Assembly (NCBI GenBank): GCA_949130485.1
Contig: OX422203.1
Coordinates: 6,080,929-6,144,928 of the forward strand
DNA from: Agelas oroides
Lineage: Eukaryota; Porifera; Demospongiae; Agelasida; Agelasidae
Direction: 5' to 3'
DNA: 64,000 bases
Shown here: positions 54,452-64,000 of the stretch, one piece after another
How the letters are laid out: every line of letters begins with the position of its first letter
Numbering within the stretch: the first letter of the stretch is position 1
The notes under the pieces: model-generated
Seen by the model: only the letters and a program-made list of their open reading frames with translations
What the model was told of the DNA's origin: nothing
The model's database searches: none
Position numbers and translations under genes: made by a program

Positions 54452-57400
54452 ATGGATGTCTTGCAGCCTCAGAACGCCATTGTGTCAGTCTGCCAGGAGC
54501 TTGTAGCGTGCGTTACTAAGATCCTGGATCCCCTTTCTGCTCAAGCGGATAGAGCAACCTGCAACCAGGTGGCTAAAACTGTTCCAATTAATGAGCAGGC
54601 CAAGCACATTAAGTTCTTTGGCCGAGGGGTTCGATACGGTTAAAATTTCGTACATTGTATGCTGAAACTAGATCAGAAGTCAGAAATCAAACTTATAATC
54701 CAGCTGTGTGTGTCTGTTTATGTCTTTTGTTTATGTACATGTACTTCTAGTCCTAAAATTAGTTGACGTCTGTCTCACGGTTGATTTGACAGAGATGTCA
54801 TGAAGTAGAACTAGGTGGTCCCCCGGCCTATTTACTCTGGAGCAATTGGTACCCCGGGCAATATACTCCGGAGTAGCTGTTCCCCCAGGGATCACTTACT
54901 CCGGAGTAACACGGGATATGGAAGAAAATGGTCCCCCACTCAACCCCTCAAACTAGAGTTTAAACTTCCGTATAGATGTTCCCTCAGGCTCAAGTAGAGT
55001 CTACATGTATTCACCATCCATGTGAATAAGTTTAAAGTGATGGCTGTACAACTTTAACACTAAACGTTTGAATCTTGTATGGTCCAATCATTGAACCTAT
55101 CTGGTTGCAGGAAGTTGAGGCATGAATGACGCAGCATCTGTGGCAGTGTTTGCATACACATGTATTTTAGAACACTTTTTTCCACGTGTTGGAACATTGG
55201 CTGGGGCAAAAGCCAGGTAGGACACGCAGGACAGTAATAGCAAGAAGGGGGATAATATACTTCAGAGGGGGACCATTTACTCTAAAGTAGACTATCCCTG
55301 GGGACCACCGACTTTGGGGGCCCGTTTACTTTGCTACAGAGATTCTCAGGGACTATATAGCTGCAGAAGATATCTCATGTTGATCTCAAAATGTACTTTT
55401 CAGAGTTTTGCGTTGGACCCTTTGATTTTACGCCATTGTATCTACATATTGACTTTTGATGAGTTTCTGTTCTTAGAGAATTGAAGATTTCAAGGAGCAG
55501 AATCCACACTGTCTGCAGTGTGGATTTCGATTGGCACAAGAACAAGACCCAGTTGTGAGACACTTTGGACTGCAACTGATTGAACACTTTGTGAAGTAAG
55601 CACATTTTTGTTTAATGGGATTAATACCAGGCAATCAGGTTCGTTCCCTAATCAAACCACCATCTTGTCTGCTTCATCTCCTAATCCATTGCTGTGTTTT
55701 ATTTTATTTGCTTGTTGTTTTCTTTCGGTTTAAATGTGCAGGACTACCAAGATTTGTTGCACCGTGACTAGAGTGCTCAGTCTGTGTTATGTCTTGTAGT
55801 TTAAAGAAAAATTTACACAAAAGCCCATTTATAGTTGCACTTGAATTTTGGTGTGTGTATGTATCATCTGTGTATTGTGTATAGGTACAGGTGGAATACA
55901 TTGCAGAACATCTCGCGGAAAGAATTCAGTCTGCAGCTGCTACAGTATATGTCTGATGTACGTAACTTCAGGCTATCAATTCCAACCCCAAGTAACCATA
56001 GTCATTAATATATGTATAATTGTTGTATAGCAGTTAGTCTAGCTCACTTCAGCCCATGCGCAAGTTTTCGCTGCAAAAATTGTAAAAACCATAATTATTA
56101 ATCTCATCAGACTGTTTTATCCAACAGCAAACTATACAAATGCTTAACTAGCTAGTTCCATAGTTTTTTTGCTTGAAACTGGCACCATCTAGCACAGAAC
56201 TGCACAGTAAATACTATCTCTGCTGAAACCAAGTTCTCTCTCTTACCTCTCTTTCTCTCTGCATGTTTGTGTCAGAGTGTCCTCCTTTCTGAGCATGAAG
56301 CCATCTTTGTGAAGGAGAGCCTAGCGAGGATTACTGTGGAGACAGCCAAGAGGATGTGGCCTCAGTACTGGCAGTCCTTCTTCTCTGACATGAATACACT
56401 CACACACTATGGGGTGTGTACATGTGTGTGATTGCAACTAAGAATACTCCAGCTTGACAGTCATCTTCCCTCCCTCGATCTCTCTGTTCCTTTTTCCTTC
56501 CACCTTTTCTCCCTCTCCTTTAATCCCTTCGCCTTGTTTTCATCCCTTCATCTATTTCTTCTTCCCTCTCCCTTCTCCCTCCCCCAACAGCCCACACAGG
56601 TGGAGCTTGTTCTGCTAATTTTCCGTCGCCTCACTGAGGATATCCATACCTTCCCTGAAGGACTCGCACCTCCACGTAGGAGGGAGATGGTAGCAGCCCT
56701 TACTGCAGATGTTGAGACTGTGTTTGCCTTTCTTCTGCAAAACTTAGAGGTATGATACTCCTTTCCAACTCTAGGTACAAGCATTCAGAAGGAGAGAACT
56801 GGTGTTCAACTTGCTACAGTAACTGGACAAAACTGTTTTGTAGTTTGAGATCAACCATGTTTGATCCTTACAACTTTTATACTGCATATTTCGGCCAGTT
56901 GTAGAGATAAGCCTCTGTGTAGTGTGTACTGATGCACACATACACATATCATGTCACTACCTACCCTCCTTTAGTAGTGTGTGAATAGTTATAGACTATA
57001 TTTGTCCTGCATGTCTACCTCATCTCACTGTATGCTTGTGCACATATACACTTTCCAGACTAACTTGGTTTATTATTCTGCCAGGCTCCTATCTCAGATC
57101 ACCTTCGTCCCATTGCTCTGAGTGCCATCACCCGTTTTGTGGAGTGGGTGGAGTTTAATGTGCTGCTCATGCAGGAGTGCAAGCTGTTGTTGCTTCTGTA
57201 TACCTTCATCAGCTTGGAGGAGCTGAAGACTGCTGCCTGCGAGTGCCTCCTTGTGATCCTGGCAAGAAAGGTAGGTCTTAAAAGCACACAAACACTTCAA
57301 ACCGATGAGTATTTCTAAACAGATAGAACACTCTCATATTGATGTCACTCCCAATGTTAACAAACGTACACAGCACTAGTCGCATTCCCAGGCTGCTGCA

Positions 57401-60400
57401 TAATATTCATACATTATGCAACAAAAAATGTTGGGAGGGGGTGTGGGGGCCTGGGAACTAGGCTACACAGCACTAGTTTGCAGAGTTTTATCTTGCAGTA
57501 CCATCCTCTGTTATTTTGGAGAATGTCCAATATAAATTTTATTGCTATTGTCCTTAACCATAGCTTGTTCTTCACTTCCCATTCAGGGGGACATTAAACG
57601 TACAGCTGAGCAAAGAACGAAACTCTTGGTACTACTCTCTAAAGATGCTCTGGATGTTATACTGCAAGCCTCTGTGTGCGTTGAAATGCATATGTTTGCT
57701 AGAGTACACAGTTAAAATCTACAGACTGTCAGTAGAGCGTTTTGAGGGCTAGGGGTTGTAGCTTAGTGTTCAGAGCAGTGGCAGCTCAAGCCAGGGTCCC
57801 TGGGGTTTGATCTTCAGCAGCTTTTCACTTTCCTCTCATTTTCCTCTTGACCAATATCTCTTCTGGAAATAAAGGCAAAGTTGATGTTATGAGCTGATTA
57901 GGAGTTTTGTGTACCAATTTTGACCTAATGTCTCTGCATGTATAATTGTAGCTACATTAACCAACACTATACTTGAGGTGTATAAATCAACTTGTTGTGG
58001 TGGCCATATTGCCAACTTACATAATTTTTTCCTCCTTCCCATCTGCCTGCAGCAAGGCTGACACCATGGGAGTTGAGGAGGAGCAGTACATCTTCTTGAA
58101 GAGGGTGTGCCAAGTTCTTGTCCACTTGGGTACCTCCCAGCTGGCCCTTCTGTGGGTAGGTGATGACCTTTGAGGATCGTGATTTTTAGTGTTGGATAAT
58201 ATCAGAAATTGCCATGGCATATTAGGTATTGTTAAGTATGTTATTTGCCGCAAGTAGCATGTGTGACAAAAGATCTCCTTTTGCTCATTATAACCCCTGA
58301 AATGCAGACACCTCGCTATTTCGTAAAGCAGACAGGTTTTTAGGTCCCTTTAGTACCTGGACTGTACAAATTCACTCGATAATGTGGATGCTCACATGCT
58401 TCTCACGCAAGGTTGTCCACAATCGCTGATCAATTGCATGGACATTATAATAGCACTGGTACACATAGTACTAGCCTCTGGTTAGGCTTTCTCGCCATGT
58501 ACTGCAAGGGAGAGCTCTTGAACACGCCTTTGTAGCACTCAATAGTACACATTGCCGCGCCTACCGGAAATACACCGGAAGGCTTTGAAACACAGGTGCC
58601 TCTATATTGCAGACATGCAACGGTGGTCCCGTGGTGTCCGCATTAGAGAGTTTCCAACTAAGGTGGCAATAGGAGCATGTGTGAAGTAACTCAGTAAAAT
58701 GGCAGTCTGTCTCTGTTACAATATGATAATTGCCTGGTATGTGAGGGTTAAAAAATGGCAATATTGTCTCTTTATGTTACTCCAAACAAGCTAGGCGATT
58801 ATATAGTTTTTAATTATAACAAAAATATTATTGTTCAGTCCTTCAGTTGCAAGTCTATACTCTATAGCCTGTGTACTTCTGGAGGGGGTTTACAGTGTAC
58901 TAAACACAACTACTATCACCAATTTGACAGTGAAGTTGTCACCTCCAAGTTTCATGGTAGTAAATTACTTCTATGGCATATCTGTTGTGTTTTTGAGAGT
59001 TTAACTTATTTCTGTGTCCCTCAGTCCCAGAGTTCTGACTTCACAAGGCCTGACACATTGGAACTCTATCTTCAGGTGATGCTGGAGTTCACAAAACACC
59101 AGAGTCAGGTATATGTGGATTCTGTCATCAAGAGGTTCACTCTGGGTACTAGGTTTAGGTTAGGGTGGACAATGGCAATGCATTAGTGTCAAGTTGCCTC
59201 CAGGAGTTCTTTGTCACAATGTATTTGAGCAAGTTACGCCCCTTCCTTGCAGTGCTTAGTTGCCCAGACTACAAATCTGCATTGATTTCAACTATCACAG
59301 CATGGTAGGGGGTTACACTACTTTGTGTTTGCATGTGTGTACAGCTGCTATGTCTGACCTCTGTGGAGGTGTGGCAGGCATTCAGCACTCACAACTACAT
59401 CAAGGAGGACCCTGTGTTTAAGAACTTCCTGCCAAATGTACTCAAAGTTGTCCACCAGCGACTAATGAAGGTATGTACTGGCGTATGTACCATATGGATA
59501 TAAGGCCAGCCACCTGACTGCATTTTGTCCATGACACATGAGATAGCATTCTGCATTTCCCAGTCACCCTATCATAGCTGATGAGGTCTGGTATTGGCTG
59601 AAACACGTCCTGTACAGTGGGTGACTTTGCATAACATCTATTCTAAGGAGATGTGGATCATACATTATAGTGTATACTATAATTATATCCTTATGCCTAA
59701 TATCAACTTAGTCCATTATGCTGCAAGTATGGTACTTGCTTACACACTGTTCACATTGAGATATATTATTGCATACTGTCTTAGTTTTATCATGTGACAG
59801 AGCTGCCATATTGCAGTCATTGTGGTGGAATTCATGTTATAGGATGGTGTGATTTTCTTACAGCTTGGTGATCCCACACAGAATGAACACGTCAGCTCAG
59901 AGTATAATAGAATGGATTTTGATGGAGTTGATGAGTTTAACGTATTCTTTTCACGTGAGTGTTGACTCGAGCAGTTGAGGTTATTATGAAGCATGATAGA
60001 TTGCTTAATTAAGATATGTGGAACTAAGTTTCAGTTAAAGGATTCACTGTTTGACTTAGTGACTGTTTATTCTAACTCGTTGCCATCATACTTGAAGAAT
60101 TTTTTTCCCATTTTGCCTCTGTATTGAGTAATTTGCTTACACCATTAGTGACTATTGCTAACAACCAGGAAATGAGAGTGCATGGGTAGATAAGTAAATT
60201 GGTAAACTTTCATAATGATTTAGCTTTGTGGCATGTGTGCAAAGTGCCTTCTAAACTTGAACTGTCTGCTGCATGTTCGTTGCTCAGAGTACCGTTCTAT
60301 GATGAAGAAGCTTGTGCACAACATGGCCCTGCTGATGCCTCGTACTGCTGCCAAAGAGGCACTGGAGGTGGTCCAGAAGCTGGTACAACAACAGCCCGAG

Positions 60401-63400
60401 TCTGGTATGTGCATGCGAGATATGGTTGAGTTTATAGTTCAAGAGTCATTGCAAAACAGTGTGTTTGAAAACCATCCTATGGTCTTTGAGATAAGGGAGA
60501 CAGAGCCTCATTTCCAGGTTTTCATCCAGCTTTTTGTCATGCAGTACAAAATATGAGAATGCCATCCTTGTTTCTTCCAATTGTCTGGGGGAGTCTGAGT
60601 AGACTGAGAGTGAGCGCTTGTTCATATCTGTCTCTTCTGACTCCTATTACACGCAACATCAATTAAGCTGTCTACAGTGCACTACTGCTACGTCAACATG
60701 CCGTGATATATAGACCACTGCAGTTCCACAAGCTTTGACTCATCACCAATGGTTTTTCTAAGTTTGTTCATCTCACTTGTTCCTGTAGAGTGTACTAAGA
60801 GCTCCACCTTGTATTTGGAGTGGGAAGGCTTTGCCAGCTACCTGGAGGGCTGGACTGGCACATTTAAAACTGACCCAGACCTGAAGAAAGTGGTGGTATG
60901 GATATCACACTTGTATACTTCTAGCCTTGTTCCCAGGTTTTTGTTTGGGGAAGAGAAAAGAGAGCCTGGTACACACTGTTTGCACATGTGTTGAGTTCCC
61001 TTGGTAACTTGCATTCTACTCTGCTAACAGCCAAATTTAGCTTACCTGCTTAAAGGCCACACTGCAGGATTGTGCTCTCGGTGAGACACACTCAGTGGTC
61101 AGATGTGACATCACTTTGTCCCTAATGGTCTGCATTGTTTCATTTAATGTGATCAGTGAACTTCAAAGGGAAAGATTGCATCATTCGCATGCCATGCATA
61201 GTGTTGAGCTGGAATTATGGATGAACATGTGGATGATTAGTGCAAGTGAAGAGCTCAGTGTTTTCTTCCTTGTCATAGCATGATCGGTGCAGCTTTCATA
61301 CGGGAGAAGTCGGGTTGGTAGGTTTCACGCACATTTTTAAAATGGAAGAAGTGAGCATACACAAACACTTATATGTACCAGGCTCTGTTTTTCTCTGCCC
61401 ATGGACGGGAGCTAATGTACTTCAATCCCAAGCCATAGATGTTGATGGTCTCTTGTAGTATGTGCCCTTGTGTGCACTGTTGCTATGTACCACTTTACTG
61501 AATTACTGAATTATGTGGGTGCTCTTGTGCCATCGCTGTACAGCGTGAGAAGTGCTTGGAAGTTCTGAACCACCTTCTGTGCTATGAATCACAAGATGCT
61601 CTTCTCCTTGGCTGCCAGTTTCGGTGCCTGCAATCTGGTTTGGTATTCTTCCTGGAATATGACCAACAGGTGTTTCAGTCCTACATTCAGAAGGTGAAAT
61701 TTGTCATTCACAGCAAGCAGACAAAGTAGCTTGGTACAAATGTATAGCATATATATTCATTGACACTGTAATCATTGCCTGAGTGGTAAAAGATACACAG
61801 CACTCAAGAACACATACCATAGATCGGGAAATTTTCGCGTAGCTTTTTTTTTTCGTGTAAGAAATGTTTGCGTGTTTAATTTTCGCCGTGTGGCCAAGTG
61901 GTGAAAATTAAAACTTTAAATGTAACATTTTTGCACGTTTAATTTTCGCCGCCTAAGCAACTGGCGAAAAAAATTTCAACGCCGAAAATTTCCCAATCTA
62001 CGGTACCATGTGTGTATGACAATGATTCATTTGGCTAGCCTAGTTTGTTGCTAGATTGTGGCATGTAGCTTCATTTTGGATCGGATTTACTTAAGCCATT
62101 TACATATAAACAACTCAGTGGCACCTAATTCTGTTGTAGGTATTTTCTTCCATTGGATTTCTAGGAGGTGCTCCAGATAAGGTAAAGGATGCTCCCAATT
62201 GTTAACTAATGAGCATCATTCAATGTAATGCATCATATTCCTGTAGTACCGTGTGAGGAGGGAGGTGGTTGGCACCCGTAATTTAGTGGCAACCTGCTTA
62301 GTTCACCTGTGTGAAACTCACGCCATGCTGCTGGTGGTAGGTTACTTTCCCATGTTTGTCTCTCACTAGAACAGTTATAAATGTGGTAAGGATATATTTT
62401 ACTGTATGTAGCCCCACCTGGAGCAGATCCATGAGCAGTACAAGGCAATGGTAACAAGTGATGTCCTTGTGTACGCTGAAAAGTGTGCCTTCATGGAGGC
62501 TTTGCTTATCTTGAGGTAAGCGGGATATAAGATACATAATAGATACCAAGTTGGAAGTGAAAATTACTTGTCAGCTTTCTGCTTACTTAGCCCACTGTAC
62601 TTCTAGCACAGAGCACTGTACTCTGTTAGATATCGTCATGTATATTGAGACAGGTTAGTGTGAAGGTTTTTCCAGACAGTTCAGCAGTTAACTAAAGCTA
62701 ATATAGTGGAGTGAAAGGTAAACATTCCCTACACCCTGCCATTGTATGAACTGTGTGGTTATGTGTTCTTACACATAGTACATCTGTTTTTTTTGCTACA
62801 TCCACCTTTGCAGCCAGCTGAAGCATGATGTACAACAGCACTCAGCATTCATTGGAGAATTGCTACAGGAAGCCAAGTCGTTGCTTCAAGAACTAATGGG
62901 GTATAATCACAAAGTCTTTACTACGTATCTAATGCCATCATGTACATTGTATAAGTAAATATGTACACCATACATTATGTACATTATGTAAGCTTAAGTT
63001 GACCGTAGTAGCTAGTGCTGTACATTCACTACTGTAGCATGCCCAAATAAGCATCAAGATTGGTAAAAAGATTTTTGCAATTTTTTTTCTCCTTTTTTAC
63101 TGTAGTGCAGTTACATCAGTTGGTGCTCTGATAGATTACCTTTGGCTGAACAAGGATCCAAATGATCCTTCCTACCCATTTCGCCGGCGTGCTACTCTGT
63201 GCTACATCACCCATGCCATTGTGCTTATTCTGAAGAGATCACAGCCAGTGAATACACCAGAGGAGGCGGGTGCACACTTTCAGACAGCAACAGACCCTCA
63301 ACATCACCCCACCTACTCTCACATTATGCCTTTCCTTTTCAAGTTCGCGTTGCCTCTCATTAGGTTGGTAATAGTGGTGTAGCAAGATTGCTTATATAGT

Positions 63401-63867
63401 AGTATTGTTGATAGTCTTTGTCATTTACATTTCTATCTGCAGCTCACTCTATGAACTGTGGTCCGGCATTGCAAAACCGCTTCTTTCTGACTGCTTTCGA
63501 AGCATTTCTGATTTGTATCAGGCTGAGAAGGATGCTGTTATGGGTAGGGAGTAGTCTGTGCAAGCATGTAAGATGCAGTACCGCCATAGTCCCATTTCTT
63601 CTGTAAAGTACGTACGCATCTTAATATTCACGGCAACACATTCATTTTCTGTAACAATACATGGGTGCATTGTACCCAGAGACTTACATTCTTATGTGTG
63701 ACACAGTGCAATATACCTACAAAGAGGAATGATGTGGGAAAAGAATGAATGTTGGTAGGCGTTCAATGTATGTATTTTACAGGAAGATCTGTGTTGCGTC
63801 GCAAAGAAGAGGAAGGTGATGAACTTGGCCAACTGCAATTGAACCTGAATGCTATTCATGAAGGATG
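54452..63867 (+). CDS. XPO5: exportin-5, first 21 coding exons (partial)
   Basis: Ran-GTP-dependent nuclear export receptor for pre-microRNA hairpins and other double-stranded RNA. Exons: 54452-54568, 55477-55595, 55885-55957, 56276-56413, 56591-56749, 57085-57270, 57587-57675, 58053-58155, 59025-59108, 59345-59470, 59864-59954, 60298-60414, 60789-60895, 61544-61693, 62140-62181, 62247-62336, 62412-62515, 62814-62900, 63106-63363, 63443-63543, 63783-63867. Phase is continuous; about 777 residues are encoded before the edge, against roughly 1200 in other animals. Landmarks matching XPO5: VRHFGLQLIEHFVKYRWN, SLARITVETAKRMWPQYW, VELVLLIFRRLTEDIHTF, QYIFLKRVCQVLVHLG, EYNRMDFDGVDEFNVFF, YAEKCAFMEALLIL. 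This is the HEAT-repeat solenoid starting with the importin-beta N-terminal (Ran-binding) region. Exon 7 ends at 57675 rather than 57673, because only that donor keeps phase with exon 8. Confidence 0.93.
57378..57464. mobile_element. short foldback element with 10-bp target duplication
   Basis: Ends agtcgcattcccaggc and gcctgggaactaggct. Acacagcact flanks it at 57368-57377 and 57465-57474. It lies in exportin-5 intron 6. Confidence 0.9.
58289..58660. mobile_element. pogo-like element, degraded copy
   Basis: Shares gcagacaggtttttaggtcc, ctggactgtacaaattcact cgataatg, gcaagggagagctct and cctaccggaaatac with 52-956. It has a degenerate right end (cattagagagtttccaact) and no minisatellite, only a single attenuated precursor region (cgcaaggttgtccacaatcgctg). 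It lies in exportin-5 intron 8. Confidence 0.75.
61829..62003. repeat. imperfect inverted repeat in an exportin-5 intron
   Basis: The left end, atagatcgggaaattttcgc, and right end, gaaaatttcccaatctacgg, are complementary. Internal tttaattttcgccg blocks repeat. Probably a small inverted-repeat transposon. Confidence 0.6.
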
Positions 63868-64000
63868 GTTAGTATAATCTACTACCCATATCCTTTATGC
63901 ATTTTATCTTGTGTCTTTGTCTGCCATTCGTACATACCAGTCTGCAGTCAATAGCACATGGATTTAGAGTTTACAAAGGGGGGCACCTTCACGACATTGG

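Noticed and set aside
57674..57679. Exportin-5 exon 7 ending at 57673 (tct|gtgtgc)
   Set aside because: That donor breaks phase with exon 8. The donor two bases on (tctgt|gtgcgt) keeps the frame and matches family spacing.

Overview
The window is nuclear DNA of an invertebrate animal. All real genes are split into many short exons joined by GT-AG introns (one GC-AG), and the introns and intergenic spaces are full of short inverted-repeat transposons and microsatellites. The gene content (exportin-5, an animal-type selenoprotein O, TRP-type channels, a Cys-rich surface protein) would suit a sponge or another early-branching metazoan, but nothing in the sequence proves the phylum. Exon boundaries were assigned by hand from splice signals, reading phase and remembered protein families; no database search was run.

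Layout: (1) 1-6603, a transposon-rich stretch and the 3' exons of GMPPB (mannose-1-phosphate guanylyltransferase beta) on +. (2) 6604-10973, intergenic, at least four inverted-repeat elements. (3) 10974-18568, TRP-like channel copy 1 (14 exons, 739 aa, +). (4) 19650-20118, a decayed copy of the selenoprotein O 3' end. (5) 22690-24981, a predicted type I membrane protein with a duplicated Cys-rich ectodomain (-). (6) 25727-26941, a nested transposon. (7) 28402-35390, TRP-like channel copy 2 (14 exons, 743 aa, +). (8) 37210-44394, a 20-exon selenoprotein O gene (-), whose in-frame TGA encodes selenocysteine two residues before the end. (9) 45838-49327 (+) and 51311-53503 (-), two near-identical secreted endonuclease/exonuclease/phosphatase (EEP) family genes, tail to tail. 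(10) 54452-63867, exportin-5 (+), the first 21 coding exons, running off the right edge.

Two duplications shaped the locus. A tandem segmental duplication copied the TRP gene, its promoter, its 3' flank and the extreme 3' end of the convergent selenoprotein O gene. An inverted duplication made the EEP pair. Later events include an intronic microinversion, several insertions and a reading-frame change at the TRP C terminus.

I found no operon-like or defence-like system. The most interesting items are the recoded selenoprotein O gene with its broken duplicate, the paralogue-specific splice and inversion differences in the TRP pair, the GMPPB intron that joins a GC donor to an acceptor inside a CA microsatellite, and a foldback transposon family that leaves 9-10 bp target duplications.
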